64,000 bases of DNA from Methanofollis sp. UBA420 (GCF_002498315.1 NZ_DAGX01000002.1:872067-936066); one strand, 5' to 3'. Shown: positions 25,073 to 34,497, counted from the first letter of the stretch. Translations and numbers: made by a program. The notes: generated by a model from the sequence alone, not told the origin.

Positions 25073-25741
25073 TCATCTCCCGGAAAAACCCGGGATGGCA
25101 AGTTTCTTCTCCAGGACGCCGGCCGCGACCGTCGCAATGCTGACAAGGATCAGGTAGAAGATCCCGACGAGGGTAAATGCCTCGAAATAGACGAAGTACT
25201 TCGCGGCGACGATCTTCGCAGCCCCGGTCAGTTCCGTGACCGTGACCAGGTACGCGAGGGAGGAGTACTTGATCAGGTAGATGAACTCATTGGAAACACC
25301 AGGGATCGCACGGCGGAGGGCCTGCGGGAGGATGATGTACCGGATCGCCTGCCAGCGGCTCATCCCGATGGCCTGGGCTGCGATCATCTGCCCCTCCTTC
25401 ACCGAGAGGAGGGCGCCCCTGATATACTCGGAGTTATATGCCCCGTTACAGAGGATGAAACCGATCACCGCCGCCACAAAGGCCGGGAGGGTGATGCCGA
25501 GAGACGGGAGTCCGAAGTACAGGATGAAGAGGAGCAGGAGGAGCGGACAGCCCTTGAAAAAGATGATGTAGCCGCGACAGAGGCCGGAGACGATCGGGCC
25601 GCCGTACGTCCTGCCGACGGCGATGGCGATCCCGGCCATGAGGCCAAAGGGGGCGGCAAGGGCGATCAACTGGAGGGAGACGATCCCGCCCTTCAGGAGG
25701 GCGGGGAGAAGGACCTCCGTAAAAAAAGCAACGTCAGTCAT
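25073..25741 (-). CDS. Polar amino acid ABC transporter permease (operon 2, second permease)
   Basis: A 222-residue HisM-type permease starting at ATG 25741, which overlaps the ATPase stop by 8 nt (ATGACTGA). The EAA loop reads AAQAIGMSRWQAIRYIILPQALRRAIPG. It is the counterpart of 20234-20890, sharing long stretches such as KGCPLLLLLFILYFGLPSLGI. It would form a heterodimer with the permease at 26510-27187. Confidence 0.92.
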   Translation of the reverse strand: MTDVAFFTEVLLPALLKGGIVSLQLIALAAPFGLMAGIAIAVGRTYGGPIVSGLCRGYIIFFKGCPLLLLLFILYFGLPSLGITLPAFVAAVIGFILCNGAYNSEYIRGALLSVKEGQMIAAQAIGMSRWQAIRYIILPQALRRAIPGVSNEFIYLIKYSSLAYLVTVTELTGAAKIVAAKYFVYFEAFTLVGIFYLILVSIATVAAGVLEKKLAIPGFSGR

Positions 25742-26507
25742 TCTCTTGTCCAGAACCTTCTCCGAAATCTCCGAACTTCCCGATGAACTTCCGCATCCGT
25801 GCAAATGCCGGGTCGTCCCTGACCTGTGCAGGGGAGCCGCGTTCGGTGATCTTCCCGTGCTCCATGAACAGGATCTCATTTGCCACCGACAGGGCAAAAC
25901 CCATCTCATGAGTGACGACGAGCATCGTCATCCCCTGGCGTGCGAGGTTCTTCATCACCTCAAGCACCTCGCGGGTCAGTTCGGGGTCGAGGGCCGAGGT
26001 CGGTTCGTCGAAGAGGATCACGTCGGGGTCCATCGCAAGGGCGCGGGCGATCGAGACACGCTGCGCCTGACCCCCGGAGAGTTCGGCAGGGTAGTGGTCG
26101 GCCCAGTCCTCCATGCCGACACGACGCAGTTCAGCAAGAGCTTTCTCCCGCGCCGATGCGGCGTCCATCTTCTTCACCTTCAGGAGGGCGACCTCCACGT
26201 TTCGCACCGCGGTCAGGTGGTCGAAGAGGTAGAAGTTCTGGAAAACCATCCCGATCTTCTGCCGGAAGTAGTTGATACGGGCACCGGAGTTCGTCACCTC
26301 CTCGTCGTTCAGGAAGACGCGGCCCTGGTCGGGCAGGGTCAACTGGTTGATGCACCGCAGGAGCGTGCTCTTGCCTGTCCCCGAAGGACCGATGAACACC
26401 TTCGTTTCCCCCCTCCGCACATCGAAGGAGACGCCCTTCAGCACCTCCCGGTCGCCATACGCCTTGTGGATCCCTTCCACGCGGAGGATATACTTGTCTG
26501 CACCCAT
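25734..26507 (-). CDS. Polar amino acid ABC transporter ATPase (operon 2)
   Basis: A 257-residue GlnQ-type ATPase with Walker A GPSGTGKST, signature LSGGQAQR and Walker B VILFDEPTSALD. It is nearly identical to 20902-21657 over the first ~230 residues and diverges only at the end (HGKITERGSPAQVRDDPAF onward). The stop overlaps the next permease start. The near identity contrasts with the more diverged permeases and binding proteins, pointing to gene conversion of the ATPase. Confidence 0.95.
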   Translation of the reverse strand: MGADKYILRVEGIHKAYGDREVLKGVSFDVRRGETKVFIGPSGTGKSTLLRCINQLTLPDQGRVFLNDEEVTNSGARINYFRQKIGMVFQNFYLFDHLTAVRNVEVALLKVKKMDAASAREKALAELRRVGMEDWADHYPAELSGGQAQRVSIARALAMDPDVILFDEPTSALDPELTREVLEVMKNLARQGMTMLVVTHEMGFALSVANEILFMEHGKITERGSPAQVRDDPAFARMRKFIGKFGDFGEGSGQEND

Positions 26508-26509
26508 TT

Positions 26510-27187
26510 TTACAGAGCTCCTTTTCCAAATCCGGGGATGCTGGTCTTCTTTTCAATCCGGGCAAAGAGCCACATCCCGCCATAGTTGAGAAGGATATAG
26601 ATCACCGCCGCAATGAGAAAGACGGCCATCGGTTCGGCGGTATTCGAAACGAGCTGGTACGACTTTGCCAGGATCTCGGCCACACCGATCGCGTAGCAGA
26701 CGGCCGAGTCGGTGAGGAGGATCGGGTACTCGTTCGACCATCCGGGCAGGGCGATCCGCATCGCCTGCGGCAGGATGATATGCCGGATCGCCTGCGGCGT
26801 GCTCATGCCAAGAGAGCGCGCCGCGGTCATCTGCCCCTCGCCGATCGACTGGATCGCACCCCGGAAGATCTGGGACTGGTACGCCCCTGACCGCAGGCCG
26901 AGCACCGTGAATGCGACAACAAAGGGGTCGTCGGGAAGGCCGAGCATCGGGAAGATCCCGAAGAAGAAGAGGAAGAGAAGGACAAGGTTCGGCAGACCCC
27001 TGAAAAACCAGACATACACCCCAATGAGAGCCCTGAGGGGTCGAGGGCCGTAGACCTGCCCGACGGCCATCGGCACTCCCATCAGGAGACCGAGCAGGAT
27101 GGACGCAAGGACCAGAGAAAGCGTCTGCACTATACCCGGGGCAAGATACAGAAGAGTCTGGACAATAAAGACTGATACGTCGGTCAC
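26510..27187 (-). CDS. Polar amino acid ABC transporter permease (operon 2, first permease)
   Basis: A 225-residue HisQ-type permease with EAA loop AARSLGMSTPQAIRHIILPQAMRIALPG. The C-terminal KKTSIPGFGKGAL and the 2-bp junction to the ATPase are the same as in operon 1. The gene starts with ATG 27187 about 120 bp after the binding protein gene, the same order as operon 1. Confidence 0.92.
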   Translation of the reverse strand: MTDVSVFIVQTLLYLAPGIVQTLSLVLASILLGLLMGVPMAVGQVYGPRPLRALIGVYVWFFRGLPNLVLLFLFFFGIFPMLGLPDDPFVVAFTVLGLRSGAYQSQIFRGAIQSIGEGQMTAARSLGMSTPQAIRHIILPQAMRIALPGWSNEYPILLTDSAVCYAIGVAEILAKSYQLVSNTAEPMAVFLIAAVIYILLNYGGMWLFARIEKKTSIPGFGKGAL

Positions 27188-27307
27188 CCGGCTTCACTCC
27201 ACTGCCAGGCGGCTTGGTACACACATCATGGCGGCACTACTCACGTTAGATTATAAATTGGGCACCATCCTTGAAAAATGTAGAGGGGGAGGTCCGGCCG
27301 GGCCGGT

Positions 27308-28165
27308 CTACTCCATCTCGTACTTCTGCTTCAGCTCTTCCCACTTCGGAGAGGCCATCAGCTTGTCCAGGCCTTCGTTGATGGTGGCGAGGAGTTCGGT
27401 GTCATCCTTGCGGATTGCAACGCCGTATTCCTCGTCGGTCTGGATCTCGCCGAGCATCACGAGGGGCTTACCCTCGATGGACTTCTTGATCACCGGGACA
27501 TCGTACATCACAGCGTCGACCCGCTTGTTCTGGAGGTCATTGAGAGCAAGCTGGATGTTGTCGTAGAGCTTGAGGTTGTCCTCAGTCATCTTGCCGGTCT
27601 GGACCAGGTTCTTGTCGAACCAGTCGTGGGCGGTGCAGCCGCGCTGGGTGCCGAGGACGACCTTGCCCTCCTTCACGTCGTCGAGGGTGACGGTGGCGCC
27701 CTCGCGGACGGCGACGGCCTGGTTGACGATCCAGTAGGGCTTGGAGAAGTTAACCTTCTCAAGGCGCTCGGGGGAGATGGACATACCGGAGTAGACCATG
27801 TCGATCTTCTTCTGGAGGAGCGACGGGATGATGCCGTCCCAGGCCATCGGCTGGATCTTTACGTCAAAGCCCATTTCATCGCCGATCCACTGGATGGACT
27901 CGACGTCGAAACCGATCGGGTTGCCCTTCTCGTCCATGTACGAGTACGGCTTGTAGTCGCCGTCGATGCCGACGATATAGAGGGGCTTTTCGGCAGGAAG
28001 GGTCACGTTTGCCGCGGGGGCAGTCGTGTTTGCCACAGGGGTGGTGTTCTCCCCGGGGGTGGGGGTCGGCACGGGAACCTTCGTGTCCGTGCCGGTGCAA
28101 CCGGCGACGGCGAGCATACAGAGGATCGCCACAGAGATCAGGGCGGTCAGAATCTTCGCGTTCAT
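27308..28165 (-). CDS. Amino acid ABC transporter binding lipoprotein (operon 2)
   Basis: A 285-residue family-3 solute-binding protein. A TATA box (GACTATATATGG, about 28185-28196 on this strand) lies some 26 bp before ATG 28165, so the transcript is probably leaderless and the start is MNAKILTALIS; an upstream ATG at 28189 falls inside the TATA box. The signal peptide ends at AVAGC, then a Thr/Pro/Asn-rich linker (residues ~30-60), longer than in the operon 1 protein. The ligand-binding fold shows IVGIDGDYKPYSYMDEKGNP and YSGMSISPERLEKVNFS. Probably a polar amino acid binder. Confidence 0.93.
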   Translation of the reverse strand: MNAKILTALISVAILCMLAVAGCTGTDTKVPVPTPTPGENTTPVANTTAPAANVTLPAEKPLYIVGIDGDYKPYSYMDEKGNPIGFDVESIQWIGDEMGFDVKIQPMAWDGIIPSLLQKKIDMVYSGMSISPERLEKVNFSKPYWIVNQAVAVREGATVTLDDVKEGKVVLGTQRGCTAHDWFDKNLVQTGKMTEDNLKLYDNIQLALNDLQNKRVDAVMYDVPVIKKSIEGKPLVMLGEIQTDEEYGVAIRKDDTELLATINEGLDKLMASPKWEELKQKYEME

Positions 28166-28346
28166 AAAGTAAGTTCTCCCCATGGCCATATATAGTCATT
28201 ATGAATCTTTGGCGAGGATGAGGACGCCGTAAAATGAATCACATGCGAATAAACACCCAATAGTTTCCCATCCCGCGGGTACTGGAACGGGGAGCAGGCC
28301 GGCATCGATAGGCAAATGCTATCTTTCCGCAGGCCAAGGGAGGGGT

Positions 28347-28844
28347 ATGCTCATCGGGATCATGGCCGACACTCATGACCGCCTCCCCCTGATCGAAGAG
28401 GCGGTCAGAGTGCTGAACGAGGCGGGAGTGGATCTTGTCCTCCATGCAGGCGATTTTATCGCCCCTTTCACTCTGGACACTCTGGCCAGATTGAAGGGAG
28501 ACATGGTCGGGGTCTTCGGGAACAATGACGGGGACCGGGTTCTCCTGTCGAAGAAGGCCGCGGAGTATGGCAACATCGATCTGCATAGCGCATGCGCAGA
28601 GGTCGATGCAGGCGGCCTGGCCATTGGTCTCGTCCACGGGGACGACCCCGCACTCCTCGCCGCCCTTCTGGAGGACGGGTCCTACGACGTCCTGGTCTCT
28701 GGCCACACACACCGCCCCCTTATCGGGCGCTATGGCCGGACCCTTGCCATCAATCCCGGGGAAGTCTGTGGCTATCTCACCGGGACGCCGACCGTCGCCC
28801 TCCTCGACACCGCGACGAAGGAGACACGTCTGATCAGGCTGTAA
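28347..28844 (+). CDS. YfcE/MJ0936-type phosphodiesterase
   Basis: A 165-residue calcineurin-like metallophosphoesterase. Metal ligands are visible in order: MADTHDR (D8, H10), HAGDF, GNNDGD, H near residue 108 (GLVHGDD) and SGHTHRP. This is the compact family whose member MJ0936 is a Mn/Ni-dependent phosphodiesterase. Length and motif set are complete. A GGGAGGGG stretch lies upstream of the ATG. Single-gene unit; physiological substrate unknown. Confidence 0.92.
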   Translation: MLIGIMADTHDRLPLIEEAVRVLNEAGVDLVLHAGDFIAPFTLDTLARLKGDMVGVFGNNDGDRVLLSKKAAEYGNIDLHSACAEVDAGGLAIGLVHGDDPALLAALLEDGSYDVLVSGHTHRPLIGRYGRTLAINPGEVCGYLTGTPTVALLDTATKETRLIRL

Positions 28845-29098
28845 GGGTTTCGCGCGGGTGTCTTTCACTCTCTCGGGTGTTCTCCATTGGGCCAGAAAGG
28901 GGAGAAGGGGTGGTCTGGGTGAAACCTCTCGCCGGGAAGACGGTGAAAGAGGTGCGGGAGGTGCGAGCTTGAGAAAACCAGTAGGTTTTCGAGCATCAGT
29001 CCCCCGGGGGGCGAGGCCACCCGGACCCCCCATCATTATGATAAGAGGGGATGGCAATCTCCCTTCTCAAAGCAGAGACGATTATACCCAGAAGAGAA
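28845..29098. other. Hairpin-rich intergenic region
   Basis: No gene. A long hairpin at 28967-28994 has arms GAAAACC and GGTTTTC around AGTA, extended by GCT/AGC pairs. A C5G6 block (29010-29020) follows and may act as a terminator-like structure for the phosphodiesterase gene or the facing gene. The style of short, tight dyads resembles the array at 12.1-12.2 kb. Confidence 0.45.
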
Positions 29099-29938
29099 TT
29101 AACCCTGCCTTCTCCGCGAAAGAATCCCGACAAGCCCGACCGCTACAAGAGGGAGCAGGGCCGGGAGGGCCAGTTTTGTCGGCGCCGTCGTCACCGGTTG
29201 GGTCGAAGGTTCAGGGAAACCGATCGGCGGGTTCACGACGACGACGAAGCTCGATACAGGCTGCGGGCCCGGGGGGATGATCTGCCCGCCCGAGCAGTCG
29301 TACGCCGACGCCTGTCCTCCGAGGAAGGTGACAGAGATGCTGGAGTTGTCGTTCCTCCCGTTGAAGAATGCGGTCTCGCCCGGAGCAAGGGTCTGCTGGA
29401 GCACGGTTCTCCCCTCGCTCGTGATCGTGACATTCGCTACCGTTGCCGGGCAGACCGATCCGGTGCAGTTCGCACAGTCGGGACGCGTATCATAGCGGAG
29501 GGCATAGTCGCCGGCAAGGGAGACAGGCAGTTTTGCCGGGTCGCCGACGATCATGGTGGCATACGGCACATCGGCCGACTCGACGGTCCTGCCCACGGCG
29601 ATCCAGGGACCGCCCTCAGCATTGACGGCGGTGGCCGCGACTGCATCCCCCACGTGAAACGCAGAAAAGACACGGGCGTCAGGGACCGCACCGGTCACCA
29701 GACGTCCAGACACCGGCGACCAGCCGCACAGGCGGGTTCCGTTCTCGTACCTGCATTCGTACACCCCATCAGGGGCGAGGGTCATCGTGCCGTTCTCCGT
29801 GTCGAAAGATGCAATAGACCCTTTCTCTTTCACTTCAAGAAACACCGCCGACACCGGTGCCAGGAGGCACAGGCAGACAGCGGCGGCGATCAGGGCTCCG
29901 GGCAGGGCACAGGCCAGCGATCTTCGCCAATTCATCAT
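29099..29938 (-). CDS. Secreted or membrane-anchored surface protein
   Basis: A 279-residue protein starting at MMNWRRSL (ATG 29938 or 29935). It has a signal peptide (residues 1-33, ending near PVSAVF), an extracellular beta-rich body with several N-x-S/T sequons and CANCTGSVC-type cysteines, a Pro/Thr-rich stalk (STQPVTTAPTK) and a C-terminal hydrophobic helix plus RRRQG. This is the layout of a cell-surface protein anchored by its C-terminus. No named domain is recognised; methanogen surface proteins of this type are common. Confidence 0.75.
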   Translation of the reverse strand: MMNWRRSLACALPGALIAAAVCLCLLAPVSAVFLEVKEKGSIASFDTENGTMTLAPDGVYECRYENGTRLCGWSPVSGRLVTGAVPDARVFSAFHVGDAVAATAVNAEGGPWIAVGRTVESADVPYATMIVGDPAKLPVSLAGDYALRYDTRPDCANCTGSVCPATVANVTITSEGRTVLQQTLAPGETAFFNGRNDNSSISVTFLGGQASAYDCSGGQIIPPGPQPVSSFVVVVNPPIGFPEPSTQPVTTAPTKLALPALLPLVAVGLVGILSRRRQG

Positions 29939-30032
29939 ACCAGCGATGTCGACCTGACGTCTCAAAAATGCGATGGCCCTGATACGGGGCCCCACCAGTA
30001 CTTCATCAGATATAGAGCCCCATATTCCCGGG

Positions 30033-30470
30033 ATGGAACAGGCAGTACGCGGCGACACCGTCCGTGTCACCTACACCGGGACACGGGAGGACGGCACTGT
30101 CTTCGACAGGTCGGAGGAGCCGCAACAGATCGTCATCGGAGACGGGACGGTCAACCCCGCTTTCGAGGAGGCGCTCGTCGGCATGGCGCCGGGCGAGACA
30201 AAGACCGTCTTCCTCCCGGCGGAAGAGGCCTACGGCCTGTACAGGAAGAGACTGGTCTTCAAACTGAAGAGAAAAAACCTCACCATCCCCGGGGAGTTGA
30301 TACCCGGCGGGATCGCCAGGATCAGCCTGACAAAAGGCAACACTTCCCTCGTCACCATCAAAGAAGTCACTGAAAAGTGGGTTATCGTGGACGCAAACCA
30401 TCCCCTTGCAGGCCACGACCTCACCTTCGCACTCACTCTCGTCGGGATCGAACGGAAATCCGGGGAGTGA
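30033..30470 (+). CDS. Short-type FKBP peptidyl-prolyl isomerase
   Basis: A 145-residue archaeal FKBP. The FK506-binding fold opens with V-R-V-x-Y-T-G-T-R-E-D-G-T-V-F-D-R-S and has the IGDGTVNPAFEEALVGM segment, into which archaeal SlyD-type enzymes insert an IF chaperone domain (here residues ~75-125). It acts as prolyl isomerase and folding helper. I chose ATG 30033 because a TATA-like GATATAGAG (30008-30016) lies 20-24 bp upstream, suggesting a leaderless message; the gene is divergent from the surface protein. Confidence 0.9.
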   Translation: MEQAVRGDTVRVTYTGTREDGTVFDRSEEPQQIVIGDGTVNPAFEEALVGMAPGETKTVFLPAEEAYGLYRKRLVFKLKRKNLTIPGELIPGGIARISLTKGNTSLVTIKEVTEKWVIVDANHPLAGHDLTFALTLVGIERKSGE

Positions 30471-30526
30471 GGAGGGCGCGGTGCGGGGCCGCAACACTTA
30501 TCCCCGGCCTGCGAGGAAGGGGTGCG

Positions 30527-31000
30527 ATGGACCAGATAGAGACCGTCCGCATCTACGACGCCCTGACCGGCGAGGTACGCAAGAGGCAAAGGTGCCGCCT
30601 CACCGAGGACGAGTGGCAACAGAGACTCTCCCCCGGGGCATTCAGGGTGGCGCGGCAGGCCGGGACAGAACCGCCCTTCACCGGCCTGTACCACGACTGG
30701 AAGGAAAAGGGACTCTACGCCTGCATCTGCTGCGGGACCCACCTCTTCTCCTCGGCGGCAAAGTTCGACTCTGGCACAGGCTGGCCGAGTTTTTCCGCAC
30801 CTGTCTCTGGCCTCAACATCAGGACACAAACAGACCGGAGCCACGGGATGGTGCGGACCGAGGTGCTCTGCGCCCGGTGTGACGCCCACCTCGGCCATGT
30901 CTTCGACGACGGACCCCGACCAACAGGCCTGCGGTACTGCATGAACTCGGCCGCGTTCAGGTTCGTCCCGGCAGACAGGGAGATATATAACCAGAAATAG
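30527..31000 (+). CDS. msrB: Methionine-(R)-sulfoxide reductase MsrB
   Basis: A 157-residue MsrB that reduces methionine-R-sulfoxide in oxidised proteins. Zinc cysteines are C66/C69 and C115/C118, the catalytic cysteine is C138 in RYCMNSAAFRF, and the substrate site reads SGTGWPSF. The start at ATG 30527 has GAGGAAGGGG just upstream and lies 56 bp after the FKBP gene. Repair enzymes of this type are expected in an oxygen-tolerant anaerobe. No MsrA is fused or adjacent. Confidence 0.94.
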   Translation: MDQIETVRIYDALTGEVRKRQRCRLTEDEWQQRLSPGAFRVARQAGTEPPFTGLYHDWKEKGLYACICCGTHLFSSAAKFDSGTGWPSFSAPVSGLNIRTQTDRSHGMVRTEVLCARCDAHLGHVFDDGPRPTGLRYCMNSAAFRFVPADREIYNQK

Positions 31001-31015
31001 CGATTTTCTTCTGAC

Positions 31016-32116
31016 ATGGACACAAAAGGCGGCAAAGCAGATACCCTCAGGACACGGACAGAGGAGGCGATCAGGGAAGCCGAAGCCGACCGGCAGAAAC
31101 TCCTGGAGCCGCACAGAGTCCACACCATCGAGAACATCATCCTTGTGGGGAGCGTCCTCCTCTGTCTCATCCTCCTTCTCCTCCTCCCTGCCTTTCACCT
31201 CTTCTGGATTGTCGCAAGTTTCCTCCTGTACATGGTCCACCCCTTTGTCATGTTCATCCCCTCCGGCGGGACCGGGGCACGCCCGAAAAAGGAGGACATC
31301 CTCGCGTATACCCGACTCCTGAAAGATATCGGGGCAATAAAAGATAGCGTCAGGGCCAACACGAGCGGCATTGCCGAGATATTCTGGAACCTCTTCTTCG
31401 TCAACAGCCAGCCCCTGACACCGGGGTTCATCCTGATTTATGCCGTCGACGTCCTCGTCGCCCTCATCCTCTTTATACGGGGCGAGTTCACCATGAAGCT
31501 TGCCGCCCTGATATCCCTGCAGGCCATCGCAATCATCGCGTTTTACGGTGTCATATGGGGAATGAAACCCTACTCGCCCGGGTTCTTCAAAAAACTGATC
31601 AACCTCCACCATGACCTGAAGACCGAGTTTGGCGGCGGGGCATGGACCATCCTCCCTGTCCTCCTCATCATCGGTGCAGGCGCCGCCTTCTCCGGCACCA
31701 TCATCATTGCGGCGATGCTCCTCCCGGGCATGACCTTCGGCCGCCTCATGGACGTCGAGGAGATCACCATCCTCGGTACCCTCCTCCCGGTCGTGCCTAT
31801 CCTTCTTGCCCAGTTCGTGATCGTCCGTTCACTCCAGGGACGGTACTCCCGCGTCCTCCTTGAGACTATGATCGCAGACAAGATCCGGGTGCTAAAAGAG
31901 GAGATCCTGCCGGAAACAGAGGGGGGGCGGGAGATCAGTCCCGAAGCCCGGGAGTCGCTCGGGAGGGACGTGACCGCCCTGAGGGCGTACCGACCTGACA
32001 CCCACCATATCGGGGGATATTTCAGGGTTTATATGATCGTCCCGAACATCAGGCTGATCTTTGAGCGAAAGAGTGAGGAGAGCGGAACAGGCCGCCTGAA
32101 AGAAAGGGGCGCCTGA
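31016..32116 (+). CDS. Polytopic membrane protein, unknown
   Basis: A 366-residue protein with a charged N-terminal helix (residues 1-45), about six to seven transmembrane helices in two groups (residues 45-85, 120-190, 215-280), and a C-terminal cytoplasmic helical tail rich in Glu/Arg. It starts 15 bp after msrB and may be co-transcribed. I do not recognise the family; no transporter or enzyme motif stands out. Confidence 0.7.
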   Translation: MDTKGGKADTLRTRTEEAIREAEADRQKLLEPHRVHTIENIILVGSVLLCLILLLLLPAFHLFWIVASFLLYMVHPFVMFIPSGGTGARPKKEDILAYTRLLKDIGAIKDSVRANTSGIAEIFWNLFFVNSQPLTPGFILIYAVDVLVALILFIRGEFTMKLAALISLQAIAIIAFYGVIWGMKPYSPGFFKKLINLHHDLKTEFGGGAWTILPVLLIIGAGAAFSGTIIIAAMLLPGMTFGRLMDVEEITILGTLLPVVPILLAQFVIVRSLQGRYSRVLLETMIADKIRVLKEEILPETEGGREISPEARESLGRDVTALRAYRPDTHHIGGYFRVYMIVPNIRLIFERKSEESGTGRLKERGA

Positions 32117-32128
32117 CCAGTCCCCTGA

Positions 32129-32482
32129 TCAGTAGGCATCAAGACGGTCGAATTCGTCCTCGTACCCATCATCTTCACTGTCATCACGCCGCCAGTCCTG
32201 GTCTTCATAGCACTCGGGACAGAGGTCCTGCGGCCAGCGGTCGGTCCTGTACGGGCGTTCACAGTACGGGCAGATCCTGACGTAGGCACGGCGACACTCA
32301 GGGCAGAGAGAAGAGCCCTCATCGTCATCTGATCTGGGTGTGAATGATTCTCCGCAGAGCTCACATTGAACCTGCCTTTTGGCCGCCTGCCGATGGCTGC
32401 CACAGCCTCCGGCCGCCTCACACCCACATGCCGAAAGACCGTCTCCATCCGTTGTTCTTGCTTTTCGTGGCATAAATTCCAT
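32129..32482 (-). CDS. Multi-zinc-ribbon protein
   Basis: A 117-residue cysteine-rich protein with a CxC...C cluster near residue 20 followed by four CxxC knuckles (CELC, CPEC, CPYC, CPEC) that can form two zinc ribbons. An acidic Asp/Glu tail ends the protein. Such proteins often bind nucleic acid or act in protein contacts. Convergent with the preceding membrane protein, 12 bp apart. Function unknown. Confidence 0.78.
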   Translation of the reverse strand: MEFMPRKARTTDGDGLSACGCEAAGGCGSHRQAAKRQVQCELCGESFTPRSDDDEGSSLCPECRRAYVRICPYCERPYRTDRWPQDLCPECYEDQDWRRDDSEDDGYEDEFDRLDAY

Positions 32483-32693
32483 GTACCTCTCAAATTTTTC
32501 CCGGTATTAAAGTTTTCATTCAGAAGGAGGGCGGATCTAAAAAAAGAACAAAGAATCATGAACAATTCTCATCCCTGCCACAAAAATTACGGCGCTCCGT
32601 GGCCGTACATCCCCCTGCCGTCAGAGCGCGTATCTGTCTCGCTCCCACCCACCGCAAATTCCACATACCAGGGGCGCATATCGACCCGCACCG

Positions 32694-33449
32694 ATGGCCG
32701 GAGAAGGGAATACGGTGCATGGGGCAGGGGCGGTAGCCGGGGGCATCCACCAGAAACTCAGGAGGAGAAAATATCTCATCCTCACCCTCTCACTTGTTCT
32801 CCTCCTCGTTCTCTATCCCTATATCGGGACCATCACCCAGGCGAACGCCTTTCTCAAGGCCCTCACCTCCGCGGTCCTCGTCGCCGCGGTCTATGCGGTG
32901 AGCGAAAGGCGGGGGACATTTATCATCGCCATCGTCCTCGGCGCCTTCGCCTTCATTGCAGGGTGGTCGGGTCTCCTCATCCCTGCAGAAGAGATCAAAA
33001 CCGTGGAAAGCATCATCAACCCCATATTTTTTGCCTTTGCAACCGTGGCTGTCCTGCGATCGATCATCAGGGGCAGGGTGACCGACGACGTCATCTACGG
33101 GGCGATCGCCGTCTACCTCCTCCTCGGACTGACATGGGGGTCGGCCTACACCTACCTGGAATCCGTACACCCGGGGTCCTTTCTGGTCGCACACGCCACA
33201 GAGGCCGGAGGGCAGCCCGGCTTCTCCGACCTCCTGTATTACAGTTATATAACCCTCACCACCGCGGGCTACGGCGACATCGTGCCTCTCACCTCCCAGG
33301 CCCGTTCCCTTGCCTTTCTTGAATCCGTATCAGGCGTCCTCTTCATGGCCGTCTTCATCTCACGGTTGATCGGGGCGCTCTCCTCCTCGAAAGATACCGC
33401 CAGTGAAGAAAGGGAAGAGAAGGATACGGATCAGAAAACAGAACGATAA
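32694..33449 (+). CDS. Potassium channel, two-TM pore domain
   Basis: A 251-residue ion channel protein. About six helices are present, with the pore loop in the C-terminal part: SYITLTTAGYGDIVP, the K+ selectivity filter with Ala-Gly-Tyr-Gly-Asp in place of the usual Val-Gly-Tyr-Gly-Asp. The last helix is followed by a charged tail (residues 232-251) with no RCK domain. The N-terminal helices are not a voltage sensor by eye, lacking regularly spaced arginines. It would conduct K+ as a tetramer. Confidence 0.85.
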   Translation: MAGEGNTVHGAGAVAGGIHQKLRRRKYLILTLSLVLLLVLYPYIGTITQANAFLKALTSAVLVAAVYAVSERRGTFIIAIVLGAFAFIAGWSGLLIPAEEIKTVESIINPIFFAFATVAVLRSIIRGRVTDDVIYGAIAVYLLLGLTWGSAYTYLESVHPGSFLVAHATEAGGQPGFSDLLYYSYITLTTAGYGDIVPLTSQARSLAFLESVSGVLFMAVFISRLIGALSSSKDTASEEREEKDTDQKTER

Positions 33450-33517
33450 TAACTGCGAATTTTTTGGAAGTCTTGGGAAGATATTTGTAGCCGCACGACC
33501 GACTACAGCTGATTATC

Positions 33518-34255
33518 ATGCGGACACGAACCATTTTCCTCTGTGCCGCCCTCATGGTGCTGCTGGCCGCCGGCGTCTGGAGCGCCAGTGCCGCGACAGA
33601 CAACGCACCTGAGGAGCGACTGATCCATGCCTCGGGGACCGGCGAGGTCACCACAACGCCCGACCGCGCCGTCATCTCCGTCGCCGTCGAGAACGAGCAC
33701 ACCGATCCGAAGGAGGCCCAGGCCGTCAATGCCCGCGAGATGGCGAGAGTGACCGATGCCCTCAAGGCCGCGGGCATCGCCCCCGAGGACATGAAGACGA
33801 CCGGCTACTCCATCTGGCCCGAGTACCCGGAAAACGACAAGCCCTTCAGTTCCCAGAAAGTGACCTACCATGTCACGAACACCCTTGAGATCACCCTGAA
33901 GGACGTGACCCGGGCGGGCGAGATCGCCGATCTTGCCGTATCGAACGGAGCCAACCGCGTCAACAACGTCTACTTCACCCTCAGCCCGGAGAAGGAACAG
34001 CAGTTCAGGGGTGAGGCCCTGACCAATGCCGTCCAGAAGGCGAGGGCCGATGCCGACGTCGTCGCGGCGGCCTCGGGCGTGAACATCACCGGCATCCAGG
34101 ACATCTCCATCGGCGGGATCTATGTTCCCTTCTACGAGAACACGCAGTTCAGGGCGATGGATGCAAAGGCGACGGGTGCCCCGGTACCGACGCCGGTCGA
34201 GGCAGGCACCATCAAGGTCACCGCCTCGGTCACCATCGCCTACATCATCCGCTGA
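33518..34255 (+). CDS. SIMPL/DUF541 secreted protein
   Basis: A 245-residue protein with a signal peptide (residues 1-26, cleaved near ASAA) and one SIMPL (DUF541) domain, shown by ASGTGEVTTTPDRAVISVAVE at the start of the mature protein and ALTNAVQKARADADVVAAASG in the conserved helix. Bacterial relatives include BP26 and YggE, linked to oxidative stress and assembled into ring-like oligomers. The archaeal role is unknown. Mature protein would be extracellular. Confidence 0.88.
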   Translation: MRTRTIFLCAALMVLLAAGVWSASAATDNAPEERLIHASGTGEVTTTPDRAVISVAVENEHTDPKEAQAVNAREMARVTDALKAAGIAPEDMKTTGYSIWPEYPENDKPFSSQKVTYHVTNTLEITLKDVTRAGEIADLAVSNGANRVNNVYFTLSPEKEQQFRGEALTNAVQKARADADVVAAASGVNITGIQDISIGGIYVPFYENTQFRAMDAKATGAPVPTPVEAGTIKVTASVTIAYIIR

Positions 34256-34405
34256 AAACCTCCCTCCCCCTTTTTTTCAGATTTTCAGAGGGCCGGATGC
34301 ATGATCTCCCAACCCCCGGCAGGCAAGTCTGTGCCCCTGCACCTGAAGACAGAAATGCTTCATACCCGGATGAACTCCCAACCTTTTTTAGCGCCCTCAC
34401 CCACA

Positions 34406-34416
34406 ACATATATAGG
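34406..34416 (+). promoter_or_regulatory. TATA box of nusA-hisE operon
   Basis: ACATATATAGG, about 85 bp upstream of the NusA-like start at 34498, giving a predicted leader of about 60 nt that is unusually AT-rich. Confidence 0.6.
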
Positions 34417-34497
34417 AAAACTGTCAAGAAATCTCTACAAAATACGGGATTCGAATCGAAATACAGATACAATCATCACAGATCAGGGATTTTGAAC

